From: Alteriqipengyuania lutimaris
GTDB taxonomy: Bacteria; Pseudomonadota; Alphaproteobacteria; Sphingomonadales; Sphingomonadaceae
Length of the DNA: 64,000 nt
Reading direction: 5' to 3'
NCBI RefSeq assembly: GCF_003363135.1
Contig: NZ_QRBB01000002.1
Coordinates: 372,001-436,000, forward strand
Position 1 is the first letter of the stretch. Each line of letters begins with the position of its first letter. This document shows, piece after piece, positions 27,897-37,396 of the stretch. The notes under the pieces were generated by a model that saw nothing but the letters and a program-made list of their open reading frames with translations, was not told where the DNA came from and did not search any database. Position numbers and translations under genes: made by a program.

Positions 27897-29333
27897 TCAG
27901 GCGCTGGCTTCCTCGCGCCGGGGCAGCGGCATGACCAGCCGGAAGGCGGTTCCCCCGCCTCCACCAGCACCGGTGGGCACGTAGCCGCCATCGGCATGCA
28001 GCTGGGCCGATAGCGCCTGCACGATCCGCATGCCGAGCCCCGTGCTGCCCTCGGAACGCACCGCCGAATCGAAGCCCACGCCGTCGTCGCCGATGGTCAG
28101 CGTGAGATGGTCGCCCTCGACCTGCGTGCTCAGCGTCACCGTGCCCTGCGCGCCGTCGGGAAAGGCGTATTTGGCGGAATTGATCGCCATTTCGACCACG
28201 ATCAGCGCCAGCGGGACCGAATATTCCACGCCCAGTTCCACCCGCTCGCCCTCGTGCACGAAGCGGTAGCGTACCGCATCGTCGTCCGCCCCGATCGAGG
28301 CGACCACATTGGTCAGCAGGTCTTCGAGATAGCCGACGATCTCCACCCGGTCGTGCGCGCTGGTGTCGTAGAGCCGCTCGTGCACGCGGGCGACGGTTTC
28401 CACGCGGCTGCGCGCCTCGCGCAGGTGGCCCGCCAGCACCTCGTCGCCCATCCGTTCCTGCAGCTTGAGCAGCGAGGTAATGATCTGGAGGCTGTTCTTG
28501 ACCCGGTGATTGACCTCGTGAAGCAGCGCATCCTTGGTTTCGAGCGCGGTTTCGAGATCGCGCTCGATCTGCTTGCGCGAGGTAATGTCGAGCGAGGCGA
28601 GGAACACGCGCTTGTTCGAATTGCGCATCGGCGTGATCGTGGCGACGAACCAACGGTCGAGCCCGTCGGCCTTCCACGGATATTCGACGATCGTCGGCTC
28701 CTGGCTCGCCTGCGCCTTGTGGAACCCTTCTATGATCCAGTCGGCGTAGCGATCCCCCAGTACCGCACGGCCCGACTGGCCGCACAGCGTGTCGAGCCCG
28801 AAGGCCGAAGCCATGCGCTGATTGCCCATGACGAGCCGGAAATCGTCCTCCTCGACGTCGATCACGGCGGTATAGACGCCCGCGGTTTCGAAGAAGGCGC
28901 GCACGGTTTCTTCGCTTTCGCGCAGTTCATTGCGCGCCTGCATCGTGTCGGTCACGTCGCGGATGGTGAGGACCGCGCCGATCTGCGCCCCGTCCTCGTC
29001 GCGCAGCGGCTTGGCGCTGCCCACCGCCCATACCTCGCTGCCGTCGGGGCGGCGGATGATCCACGGCGCGTCGAACACCTCCTCGCCCCGAACCGCGCGG
29101 GCGAGCGCGAGGTCTTCGAACGGGTGAGGTTGCCCGTCGACGGTGAACAGGTGGTAGCGTTCCGAGTAGTTCTCGGGCTCGACATGCAGGTCGGCTACGC
29201 CGTGCATCTCGCGCGCGGCATTGTTGACGTAGCGGATGGCGCCTTTCGCGTCGGCCACGATCACGCCTTCGGCGAGCTGATCGAGCACGGGAGCGGAGGC
29301 TAGCTGGTCGAGATCGAATACGGCGTGAGGCAT
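27897..29333 (-). CDS. PAS-domain sensor histidine kinase, HisKA_2 family
   Basis: Probably a soluble sensor kinase of 478 aa; no membrane segment is visible. Two PAS domains: residues ~10-135 (VIVADAKGAIRYVNNAAREMHG, then AVLTIRDVTDTMQ with its PAC end) and ~140-260 (AVIDVEEDDFRLVMGNQRMA; FLASLDITSRKQIE). The HisKA_2 dimerisation/phosphoacceptor region reads LLHEVNHRVKNSLQIITSLL, with the phospho-His in NHRVKN. The HATPase_c domain shows VVEMAINSAKYAF (N box) and IGDDGVGFD (G1). No cognate response regulator is adjacent. In Alphaproteobacteria such kinases often feed the general stress response; that link is inference. Confidence 0.9.
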   Translation of the reverse strand: MPHAVFDLDQLASAPVLDQLAEGVIVADAKGAIRYVNNAAREMHGVADLHVEPENYSERYHLFTVDGQPHPFEDLALARAVRGEEVFDAPWIIRRPDGSEVWAVGSAKPLRDEDGAQIGAVLTIRDVTDTMQARNELRESEETVRAFFETAGVYTAVIDVEEDDFRLVMGNQRMASAFGLDTLCGQSGRAVLGDRYADWIIEGFHKAQASQEPTIVEYPWKADGLDRWFVATITPMRNSNKRVFLASLDITSRKQIERDLETALETKDALLHEVNHRVKNSLQIITSLLKLQERMGDEVLAGHLREARSRVETVARVHERLYDTSAHDRVEIVGYLEDLLTNVVASIGADDDAVRYRFVHEGERVELGVEYSVPLALIVVEMAINSAKYAFPDGAQGTVTLSTQVEGDHLTLTIGDDGVGFDSAVRSEGSTGLGMRIVQALSAQLHADGGYVPTGAGGGGGTAFRLVMPLPRREEASA

Positions 29334-29468
29334 CGTCGTGCGCGCTAATCCTGAAGCAACGTCCTTCGCGCCACCACTCGCAACCGGACTTGAGGCGGCG
29401 CGATTATCACAGGCTGGCGAAGAGCGGAAGTTATTGTGAACCCTGTGCCACGGCGCACGGACCGCAGC

Positions 29469-30158
29469 CTACGCTCCGGGCGTGCCGGTGGTGCCCACTT
29501 CCTGCATTTGCGGATTATTGGGCACCAGGATCAGCGTGCCCTGCTCCACCCGCCATTGCGACAAGCGGCTGAGCAGGTTCATCCCGATCACGTTGGTCTC
29601 GCCGATATTGGGCGCGATCACCGCGTCGAGGCCGAAGGCCGCGACATTGCCGAAGCGCAGCTCTTCCACCGTGGTGGTGCCGACCGAGATCGTCCCGTTG
29701 GCGGTGGTCATCATCACCGGCAGGCGATCGGTCCGCGGCTCCAGCCCCGCCGCCTGCGCGGTCGATTCGGAAATCGCGGTCAGCGTCGCGCCGGTATCGA
29801 CGAGGAAGCGCGCGGGCACGCCGTTGACCTCCGCATTGAGCCAGTAGTGCCCGTCAGGCGCGAGCTCCACGCGCGTCTCGCCGCCCACCACGCTTTGTTC
29901 GGGCAGCCCGACACCGGACATCGCCACATCGAAGCGCGGGTCGAGCCGCGCGAGCTGCAGCACGATCAGCACCAGCACGCCGCACAGCACCAGCGTGCTC
30001 CCCGTGCTCAGCATCCGGCCCACGAAGATGTCGCGCCGCGCCATCGTGCCCCCCAGCCAGCCGAGCACCAGCGCGGCGACCGCGATGATCAGGAGCCCAG
30101 ACTGCGGGATGCTGGCGATGGTCGCGGCCAGTTGGTCGAATACGGGCTTCAGGTCCAT
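29469..30158 (-). CDS. membrane-anchored retropepsin-like aspartic protease (clan AA, TIGR02281-like)
   Basis: 229-aa protein with two N-terminal hydrophobic segments (SGLLIIAVAALVLGWLGG and TLVLCGVLVLIVLQLA) and a C-terminal single-copy aspartic protease domain facing the periplasm. The catalytic motif is FLVDTGATLTAIS, and the second hydrophobic-hydrophobic-Gly strand is NVIGMNLLSRL. One DTG per chain implies a homodimer, as in retropepsins. Physiological substrate unknown. It stands alone between the kinase and a palindromic repeat. Confidence 0.87.
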   Translation of the reverse strand: MDLKPVFDQLAATIASIPQSGLLIIAVAALVLGWLGGTMARRDIFVGRMLSTGSTLVLCGVLVLIVLQLARLDPRFDVAMSGVGLPEQSVVGGETRVELAPDGHYWLNAEVNGVPARFLVDTGATLTAISESTAQAAGLEPRTDRLPVMMTTANGTISVGTTTVEELRFGNVAAFGLDAVIAPNIGETNVIGMNLLSRLSQWRVEQGTLILVPNNPQMQEVGTTGTPGA

Positions 30159-30248
30159 GCGTGCCTATATAGAGCGCAGCGGGTCTCTATTCCATGAATG
30201 GAAATGGCTTGCGTAGAGCCGGAGATTTTCGAACTTCGCCTTCACCAT

Positions 30249-30326
30249 CCGCTCATGCTGAGGTTGTCGAAGCATCGCACTGCCTGAAGAAACAGGACGG
30301 TCCTTCGACAAGGTCAGGACGAGCGG
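30249..30326. repeat. REP-like imperfect inverted repeat
   Basis: The arm at 30249-30275 (CCGCTCATGCTGAGGTTGTC...) is matched in inverted form by 30299-30326 (...CGACAAGGTCAGGACGAGCGG) with a few mismatches, around a 23-base spacer. It lies between the convergent ends... of no gene pair: egtD ends at 30347 and the protease starts at 30158, both minus strand. Such CTGAGCTTGTCGAAG-type palindromes are widely dispersed in sphingomonad genomes. It may act as an mRNA end/processing hairpin. Confidence 0.6.
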
Positions 30327-30346
30327 GAATAAGGTGATTGAGGCAA

Positions 30347-31333
30347 TCAGGGCGCGCTGCGCGGCACACTCGCCTCGGCGAGCACGACGCTGAAGCGCTC
30401 CTCGCTGTCGAGCCAGCGCGCCACCGGAGTCCATTCGCCCGCGAGCAACTGCTTGTCCGCGCTGCGGCGGTCGAACTTGTGGCTGTTTTCGGTATGGATC
30501 GTTTCGCCTGCGGCCATGGAGAATTCCTCGCCCGCGATTTCGAACGCGATGTCCTCGGTCGCCACCAGATGCATCTCTACCCGCGCGAAACGGTCGTTCC
30601 AGCGCGCGGAATGCTCCAGCTTGTCGACTTGTATGGTCCCGCCCAGCTCGCGGTTGATCCGCCGTGCCAGGTTGAGGTTGAACTCGGCCGTCACCCGTCC
30701 CGCGTCGTCGTATGCGGCCTCGAGCACGGCGGTGTCCTTGATCAGGTCCATGCCGACGAGCAGCATCGATCCCTCGCCCAGCGTCTCGCGCATGGTGCGC
30801 AGCAGGTCGGTCGCGGTGCGCGCGACCATGTTGCCCAGCGTGCCGCCGGGGAAGAAGCCGAGCTTGGGAATGTCCGCGACTTCGGCGGGCAATTCGACCC
30901 GGCGCATGAAATCGGCCTCCACCGGGTAGACCGGCAGGCCGGGGAACTTGGCCGACAGGTCGGCGGCCGCCGCGCGCAGGAAATCGCCCGCAATGTCGAG
31001 CGGGACGTAGGCCGCGGGATCGATCGCGCTGAGAAGGGCAGGCGTCTTGACCGAAGAGCCGCTGCCGAATTCGACCACCGCACGTCCCTTGCCGATCGCC
31101 TGCGCGAATTCGGCGCCGCGCGATTTCAGGATTTCCGTCTCTGCACGGGCTGGGTAATATTCGGGGACCTGCGTGATGTCCTCGTAGAGCTGCGATCCCG
31201 CATCGTCGTAGAGCCAGCGCGCGGGTATCGCCTTCTGCCCCTCGCGCATGCCGGAGAGCACATCGGCACGAAAGGCCCGGTCGACCCCCGTCTCGTCGCG
31301 GTCGACCAGTTGCAGGCCTGTCGTGTCGCGCAT
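30347..31333 (-). CDS. egtD: L-histidine N(alpha)-methyltransferase, ergothioneine biosynthesis
   Basis: SAM-dependent enzyme that trimethylates histidine to hercynine, the first step to the thiol antioxidant ergothioneine; 328 aa, normal length. Family marks: IPARWLYDDAGSQLYEDIT, PEYYPARAETEIL, the SAM-binding VVEFGSGSSVKTPALL, and FFPGGTLGNM, with the C-terminal IHTENSHKFD His-pocket motif. Its ATG overlaps the egtB stop (TGATG), so the two are translationally coupled. Confidence 0.96.
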   Translation of the reverse strand: MRDTTGLQLVDRDETGVDRAFRADVLSGMREGQKAIPARWLYDDAGSQLYEDITQVPEYYPARAETEILKSRGAEFAQAIGKGRAVVEFGSGSSVKTPALLSAIDPAAYVPLDIAGDFLRAAAADLSAKFPGLPVYPVEADFMRRVELPAEVADIPKLGFFPGGTLGNMVARTATDLLRTMRETLGEGSMLLVGMDLIKDTAVLEAAYDDAGRVTAEFNLNLARRINRELGGTIQVDKLEHSARWNDRFARVEMHLVATEDIAFEIAGEEFSMAAGETIHTENSHKFDRRSADKQLLAGEWTPVARWLDSEERFSVVLAEASVPRSAP

Positions 31334-32625
31334 CAGATATCCTTTGCGAGGCGCAGGCCGGTGAACTGCCAGCGCTGGTGGGGGTAGAAGAAATTGCGGT
31401 AGGATGCGCGCGAATGACCGCGCGGGGTGGCGCAGCTCGCGCCCTTCAGCACGAACTGTCCACTCATGAACTTGCCGTTATATTCGCCGACCGCGCCGGC
31501 AGCGGGCTGGAAGCGCGGAAAAGGCAGGTAGGCGCTGCGGGTGAACTGCCAGCAATCGCCGAACAGTCCCGCCGAGCCGACCGGATGCACCGGCCCTGCC
31601 GCATCGAGCTGGTTGCCCGCGGCAGGGTCGTGCGCGGGCGCGTCTTCGGCGTGCTGTCCGCGAGCGACCGCTTCCCATTCGAATTCGGTCGGCAGGCGCG
31701 CCCTGTCCCATGCCCCGCCCTGTTCTGCCGCCCAGCTGGCGAAGGCGTCGGCCTCAAAATAGGAAATATGCGTCACCGGCGCGTGCGGGTCGCGCGGCTG
31801 CCATCCGGCGAGGGTGAACTGCTCATCATCGCGCCAATAAAGCGGTGCGCGCACGCCATTGTCGTTGACCCATGCCCATCCGTCGGAGAGCCAGAATGCG
31901 GCGTTCCGATACCCGCCATCGGCGATGAAGATGTCCCACTCGGCATTGGTGATCAGGCTATCGGCAAGCGCGAAGGGTTCGAGCAGGACGCGGTGGCGGG
32001 GACCTTCGCAATCGAACGCAAAGCCGCCTCCCTTGTGCCCGACCGCGCCGATCCCGCCGGGATGCTCGGTCCAGCCGCGTTCGCACGCGGTGGCCGCAGG
32101 CAGCGGAGCATCGAACATCGCGGGGCCGAGCGGGTTCTGGAACAGCGCATGCTTGATGTCGGTCAGCAGAAGCTCCTGGTGCTGCTGTTCGTGCGCGACG
32201 CCCAGCTCGATCAGCGGGGCGAGTTCGGAATCATCGAGCAGCGCGCCCATCGCTTCGGTTACGTGTGCCCGCCAGCCGAGAAGGTCCTCAACGGTCGGAC
32301 GCGAGAGCATGCCGCGCGAAAAGCGCCCGATCCGCTCGCCCTCGCACTCGTAGTAGGAATTGAACAGAAACGGCCAGCGCTCGTCGTAGAGCGCGTATCC
32401 GTCGAGGTGGTCGCGCAGCAGGAAGCTTTCCCAGAACCACGTGGTGTGCGCCAGATGCCACTTGGCGGGCGAGGCGTCTTCCATCGACTGGATGGTCGCG
32501 TCGCTTTCGCTAAGCGGCGCGCACAGCGCCTCGCTCAGCGCGCGCGTTGCATGGAAGCGTTCTGCGAGCGAGCCGTCCTCCGCTTCGGTGCGGGGTACTG
32601 CCACTTTCGTTTGCGGTCGGGCCAC
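31333..32625 (-). CDS. egtB: ergothioneine biosynthesis sulfoxide synthase EgtB
   Basis: Non-haem iron enzyme that joins hercynine to a thiol (Cys or gamma-Glu-Cys) with O2. The GTG at 32625 has AGGAGAGG just upstream and gives a 430-aa protein; a longer frame to 33090 overlaps the DAHP synthase gene and was rejected. The N-terminal DinB_2 domain includes KWHLAHTTWFWESFLL and the iron ligands in VAHEQQHQELLL (HxxxHxE). The C-terminal FGE-sulfatase/C-type-lectin-like domain ends RASYRNFFYPHQRWQFTGLRLA. It is the first gene of the two-gene egtBD operon; no egtA, egtC or egtE is seen. Confidence 0.94.
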   Translation of the reverse strand: MARPQTKVAVPRTEAEDGSLAERFHATRALSEALCAPLSESDATIQSMEDASPAKWHLAHTTWFWESFLLRDHLDGYALYDERWPFLFNSYYECEGERIGRFSRGMLSRPTVEDLLGWRAHVTEAMGALLDDSELAPLIELGVAHEQQHQELLLTDIKHALFQNPLGPAMFDAPLPAATACERGWTEHPGGIGAVGHKGGGFAFDCEGPRHRVLLEPFALADSLITNAEWDIFIADGGYRNAAFWLSDGWAWVNDNGVRAPLYWRDDEQFTLAGWQPRDPHAPVTHISYFEADAFASWAAEQGGAWDRARLPTEFEWEAVARGQHAEDAPAHDPAAGNQLDAAGPVHPVGSAGLFGDCWQFTRSAYLPFPRFQPAAGAVGEYNGKFMSGQFVLKGASCATPRGHSRASYRNFFYPHQRWQFTGLRLAKDI

Positions 32626-32759
32626 GGATCCTCTCCTACCGGGCGAGCAATCCTGACCCACCTTGGGGAATTGAACAACCGAAGGGAAGCCCGGTTTCCC
32701 GAATTGCCATTTGTATGGCCTAAAGCAGCAGGTGAGCGGGCCGTGGCCTCGGAGAGGAC

Positions 32760-34130
32760 CTACGCCGCTGCGGCGGCGCGAGCAGCCTCCGGCTGCAGCA
32801 TTTCGGCAATCGCGAAGGCCAGTTCGAGCGCCTGCGCCGCATTGAGGCGCGGGTCGCAATGCGTGTGGTAACGGCTCGAAAGCTCGGCATCTGTGATCGC
32901 CACCGCGCCGCCGACGCATTCGGTCACGTTCTGCCCGGTCATCTCCAGATGGACACCGCCGGCATAGCTCCCCTCCGCGCGATGGACCGCGAAGACCGCC
33001 GCCAGCTCGGCCTTGATCCGGTCGAAGGGCCTGGTCTTGTAGCCGCTGTCGGACTTGACCACGTTGCCGTGCATCGGGTCGCTCGACCACACCACCGGGT
33101 GCCCTTCGCGCTGCACGGCGCGGATCAGCTTGGGCAGGTGCGCCTCCACCTTGTCATGCCCGAAGCGCGTGATCAGCACAATCCGCCCGCTCTCGCGCGC
33201 CGGGTTGAGCGTATCGAGCAATTTCAGCAGCACGTCGGGATCGAGGCTGGGGCCGCATTTCACGCCGATCGGATTGCGGATGCCGCGCATGAATTCGACA
33301 TGCGCGCTGCCTTCGAAACGCGTGCGGTCGCCGATCCAGACCATGTGCGCGCTGGAATCGTACCACTGCCCGTTGCCCGGATCGCGCCGGGTCATCGCCT
33401 GTTCGTAGGGCAGCAGCAGCGCCTCGTGGCTGGTGTAGAAATTGGTCCCCTGCAATTGCGGCAGTTCGCCCGGATCGATCCCGCAGGCGGCCATGAAGTC
33501 GAGCGCTTCGGTAATCCGGTCCGCCATCGAGAGGAATTTCTCCGACCACGGGCTGCGGCCCATGAAATCGAGGGTCCAGTCATGCACCTGCCGCAGGTTG
33601 GCATAGCCGCCCCCGGCATAGGCGCGCAGCAGGTTCAATGTGGAGGATGCCTGGTAATAGGCGCGCACCATGCGCTGCGGATCGTTGCGGCGCGATTCCG
33701 GTGTGAACTCGATCCCGTTGACATTGTCGCCGAAATAGCTGGGCAGCGTCACGTCGCCCTGCGTTTCGGTCTCGCTCGAACGTGGCTTGGCGAACTGGCC
33801 TGCCATGCGGCCGACCTTCACCACCGGCAGCGATCCGGCGAAGGTCAGCACCACCGCCATCTGCAGGATCACGCGGAAGGTGTCGCGAATGTTCTCGGGT
33901 GCGAACTCGGCGAAGCTTTCCGCGCAATCCCCGCCCTGGAGCAGGAAGGCCTTGCCCGCCTGGACCCGCGCCAGCTCGCCCTTCAGCGCGTCGGATTCGC
34001 CCGCGAAGACCAGCGGAGGGCACGCGCCAAGCTCGCTCTCCGCACGTGCCAGCGCCGCAGCATCCTCGTAGGCGGGCAGATGCTTCGCCTCGAAATTCGT
34101 CCAGCTATCGGGGCTCCAGTCGGAAGCCAT
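32760..34130 (-). CDS. class II 3-deoxy-7-phosphoheptulonate (DAHP) synthase
   Basis: First committed enzyme of the shikimate pathway, condensing phosphoenolpyruvate and erythrose-4-phosphate. The 456 aa are typical of the plant/actinobacterial type II (AroAII) family rather than AroF/G/H. Marks: opening [16 protein letters not shown], the metal Cys in [48 protein letters not shown], and [18 protein letters not shown]. Monocistronic by spacing: 134 bases to egtB downstream and about 116 bases to the M16 protease gene upstream. Confidence 0.95.
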   Translation of the reverse strand: MASDWSPDSWTNFEAKHLPAYEDAAALARAESELGACPPLVFAGESDALKGELARVQAGKAFLLQGGDCAESFAEFAPENIRDTFRVILQMAVVLTFAGSLPVVKVGRMAGQFAKPRSSETETQGDVTLPSYFGDNVNGIEFTPESRRNDPQRMVRAYYQASSTLNLLRAYAGGGYANLRQVHDWTLDFMGRSPWSEKFLSMADRITEALDFMAACGIDPGELPQLQGTNFYTSHEALLLPYEQAMTRRDPGNGQWYDSSAHMVWIGDRTRFEGSAHVEFMRGIRNPIGVKCGPSLDPDVLLKLLDTLNPARESGRIVLITRFGHDKVEAHLPKLIRAVQREGHPVVWSSDPMHGNVVKSDSGYKTRPFDRIKAELAAVFAVHRAEGSYAGGVHLEMTGQNVTECVGGAVAITDAELSSRYHTHCDPRLNAAQALELAFAIAEMLQPEAARAAAAA

Positions 34131-34246
34131 GTCACTATGCTCTTTTTGATCGATGTGTTCGCGTAAGCCGAACGACTGGCAAGAGCGCTGCGTGCACGCA
34201 ACCCTATTTGTACTTTACCACCTGTCGATCTGCCTTCGCAAAATCC

Positions 34247-37200
34247 TCACCGTGCCAGATCGGACCCTTCGGGCACGATCGCGATTTCGAGCGGTTCGCG
34301 GCTGGCGAGATACTTCGCGGCCAGCGCCTGCATCCGTTCGGGCGTGGTCTGCGAGTAATCGTCGAGCAGCGATACGATCGCGCGCAGACGGTCGGCATCG
34401 CGGGTGGCCCCGCGCAGCTGCCACATCCAGAAACCGTTGCCGGTCGTCGCGCGCAAAATCTGCTGGCGCAGCGGCTCGGTCACCCGGCCGACCTCGTCGG
34501 CAGTCGGACCGTTGGCGGCAAGATCGGCGACGATCTCTTCCGATGCGGCATAGAACGCGGTCACGTCGTCGGGGCGCAGCTGGGCGAGCGCGATCAGGGT
34601 GCCCCCGCCGACATCGTCGACCGGCCAGTCGACCCGGACCTGCGGGGCGTAGCTTGCCCCGGCGCGTTCGCGCATCTCGTCGAACAGGCGGTTCATCACG
34701 ATCTGGCCGAGGATTTCGAGCTGGCGTCCTTCGGAGATCGCCTGCGTCCCGCTGCCGATCGGCCATGCGAGCACGGCCGCCGCCTGATTGTCGTCGCCGC
34801 GATGGGTCAGCACCTCGCGCGCCCCGGCTTCGGGCGCTTCGGGACGCGGAGCGAGCGTGGCGGGGTCGACGGGCGCACGCGGCGGCAAGGCGCCGAAGCT
34901 GGTCCGCAGCGCCTCGATCGCGGCGTCGCGTTCGAAATCGCCGAAGATCATCACTTCGATCTCGCCCGCCTTCAGCAGCGGCTCCCACACCTCGCGGAAC
35001 TCCTCGGCGCTGGTGCCCTCGATCATCTCCGGGCTCGGCGTGGCGAAGCGCGGGTCGCCGCCGCGGATCAGCGTCTCGAGATCGCGGTTGAGCAGGCCCG
35101 CGGGGCTGGTGGCATAGGTATCGTAGGCGATACGAGCCCCGGCCTTCGCCCGCGCAATCGGCCGCGCGTCCCATTCGGGCAGCGCGAGCTTGGCCGCGAA
35201 GAGGTAAAGCTGGTCGCCAAGATCCGCAGCGCGCGTGTCGGCGGAGAAGGTGAAGTCCGACAGGCCGACCGAGAAATTGAAGCCGAGCTTACGGCCCGTG
35301 GCCAGCCGGTCGAGATCCTCCTGGTCGAGCCCGGCGAGACCCGAACTGATCAGCGCGGATTCGCCCAGCATGATGTAGGCGGCTTGCGCATCCTCGAAAG
35401 CGCGAATGCCTGCACCGAAATGCACGTTCACCGCCACCCGGCCCGGTTCGGCATCATTGGGCCACAGCAGCGCGGTCACCCCATTGGCAAGCTCGACCCG
35501 CTCGATCTCGAGCACTCCAAGCGGCCGCGCGGAGGCAACTTCGCCCGGCGTGCCGATCTGCGGCAGCGAAGCGAAATCGACGGTGCTGGCGGCGATGCGC
35601 GCCGATCCGTCGGCCTCGACCGGAGCGAGCAGCGCGTCGCGAAGGCCCTGCGCGGTGGCTTCGCCTTCCTGCGGTGTGACGTAGACGCCGCGGATCACTT
35701 CGCCATCGAACAGCGCCTGCGTGCGTTCGAGCATCGCCTCGGGCGTCACCCGTTCCCGCATGCCGCGGAAGATGTTGAGCACGGTCTGGGCGGAAGCGAC
35801 CGTCTCGCGGATATCGATTGCGCCGATCAGCGTGTTGGCGAGCTGCGAGCCCGGTTCGACCGCGGCTTCCTCGACCCCGGCGACGAAGGCCACCTCGAAT
35901 TCGTCGATCTCGCGCTGCAATTCCTCCGGCGTCGGCGGCGTGGTGGTCGCATCCGCGATCACCGCGCGCACATCGCCCAGCGCAGCCTGCCAGTCCTCGG
36001 TCAGCGGCGCGAAGCTGACGAAGGTCGCGTCGGTGCTGCGGCTGACGTCTTCCTGTTCGACCTGTGCATACAGATAGTCGCCGCCGCCGCGTGCACGCGC
36101 TTCGAGCCGCCGGTTGATCAGCGACTGGGCGAGCGCGTCCATCAACAGGCCTTCGTTGTAGGAAATCGTATCCTGCACCGGCTCCCACTTGCGCATTACG
36201 CCATAGGTTAGCGATCGCGGCAGGTCGGGTTCGACCAGCACGCTCGTCTCGCCCACCGGATTGTCGGGGTTCGTGCCCGCCGGGGCCTGCGGGTCGCCGA
36301 AATCGGGTTCGTCCGAGACTTCGCCTTCGACGTTCCAGTCGCCGAAATAGCGCTCGATCAGCCGCGCGAGTTCGACCGGATCGGCATCGCCGGCGACCGC
36401 GATCACCGTTTCCTGCGGGCGATACCAGCGATTGTAGAAGTCCTGCACCGCCTCGGCCGTTGCCGCGCCGAGCGTCTCTTCGGTGCCGATCGGGGGGCGC
36501 ACGGCGAGGCGCTGGCCCTTGAAGAAGGTGTCGCGGCTCTCGGTCGCCACGCGCTCTCCCGGCCCGCCACGTTCGCGCTTTTCGGCGAGCACTATCGGGA
36601 CTTCGGCGGCGACGTTGGTCTGGTTGATCACCGGCGCCTGGACCATGCCCGACAGCAGGCGGAACGCCTCGTCCAGCTTGGCCGGATCGGCCTCGGGCAG
36701 GTCGAGCTGGTAGACCGTGCTGGTCGCGCTCGTCACCGCATTGGTATCATTGCCGAAGGTCGCCCCGAGCCGCTGCCACGTCGGGATCGTCTCGCCGACA
36801 TCGAGATAGCGCGACTGGCGGAACAGCAGGTGCTCCAGCAGGTGGGCATAGCCCCGCTCGGCATCCTCCTCGTGCAGCGAACCGGCATCGATGCGGATCC
36901 GGATCGAGACCTGGCCCGGCGGCACGCCGTTGTCGCGCGTCGCATAGCGCAGGCCGTTGTCGAGCACGCCGAAGCGCCACTCGCGGTCGATCGGGATATT
37001 GCTCCCTTCGTACAGCCACGGGGTTTCGTCGACGGGCTGGAGCGAGGCGGGAGCCGCTGCCTGTGGGGGCGTGGAATTCGACTGGGCGGCATTCGCGACG
37101 GACTGCGCGGCACCATGCTCTTCGGGCGCGGCCTGCGTCGTTGCGGGGACGCTCTCGTTCGCGCCGTCCGGGGTCGCACAGGCTGCCGCCAGGAACGCAA

Positions 37201-37255
37201 GAAGCAGGGCGGAACGGCGTAGCGCGGACGATGGCGCGGACAGGAATCGATGCAT
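34247..37255 (-). CDS. M16 (pitrilysin/insulinase) family metalloprotease, lipoprotein-type signal
   Basis: 1002-aa periplasmic zinc protease. The ATG at 37255 begins a lipoprotein signal (LLLAFLAAAC, lipobox AAAC); an upstream frame reading through nfu in antisense was rejected. The inverted zinc motif HLLEH lies at residues 138-142 (YAHLLEHLLF), with a downstream Glu-rich segment expected for the third ligand. Two M16 halves are visible: the active N-terminal half with its C-terminal mate, and a second half starting near GVTALLWPND that lacks HxxEH. The R/Y pair region near the end is kept. Substrates are probably short peptides. Confidence 0.93.
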   Translation of the reverse strand: MHRFLSAPSSALRRSALLLAFLAAACATPDGANESVPATTQAAPEEHGAAQSVANAAQSNSTPPQAAAPASLQPVDETPWLYEGSNIPIDREWRFGVLDNGLRYATRDNGVPPGQVSIRIRIDAGSLHEEDAERGYAHLLEHLLFRQSRYLDVGETIPTWQRLGATFGNDTNAVTSATSTVYQLDLPEADPAKLDEAFRLLSGMVQAPVINQTNVAAEVPIVLAEKRERGGPGERVATESRDTFFKGQRLAVRPPIGTEETLGAATAEAVQDFYNRWYRPQETVIAVAGDADPVELARLIERYFGDWNVEGEVSDEPDFGDPQAPAGTNPDNPVGETSVLVEPDLPRSLTYGVMRKWEPVQDTISYNEGLLMDALAQSLINRRLEARARGGGDYLYAQVEQEDVSRSTDATFVSFAPLTEDWQAALGDVRAVIADATTTPPTPEELQREIDEFEVAFVAGVEEAAVEPGSQLANTLIGAIDIRETVASAQTVLNIFRGMRERVTPEAMLERTQALFDGEVIRGVYVTPQEGEATAQGLRDALLAPVEADGSARIAASTVDFASLPQIGTPGEVASARPLGVLEIERVELANGVTALLWPNDAEPGRVAVNVHFGAGIRAFEDAQAAYIMLGESALISSGLAGLDQEDLDRLATGRKLGFNFSVGLSDFTFSADTRAADLGDQLYLFAAKLALPEWDARPIARAKAGARIAYDTYATSPAGLLNRDLETLIRGGDPRFATPSPEMIEGTSAEEFREVWEPLLKAGEIEVMIFGDFERDAAIEALRTSFGALPPRAPVDPATLAPRPEAPEAGAREVLTHRGDDNQAAAVLAWPIGSGTQAISEGRQLEILGQIVMNRLFDEMRERAGASYAPQVRVDWPVDDVGGGTLIALAQLRPDDVTAFYAASEEIVADLAANGPTADEVGRVTEPLRQQILRATTGNGFWMWQLRGATRDADRLRAIVSLLDDYSQTTPERMQALAAKYLASREPLEIAIVPEGSDLAR

Positions 37256-37396
37256 GAGACCGCCTATAGGGGGGCAAGAAGTGAAGGTCGGGTGAATAGC
37301 AAAGATGGTGTCCCGGCCATGCCCCGCAATGGTGCGCAGACAAGTAAGACGAGCGACCGCTTGCCGCGTTCCCGCCGCGCACCTACATCGCAAGGC

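Noticed and set aside
32626..33090. N-terminal extension of EgtB into the DAHP synthase gene
   Set aside because: The extension is composed of an alternative frame of the DAHP synthase gene; GTG 32625 has a strong Shine-Dalgarno.
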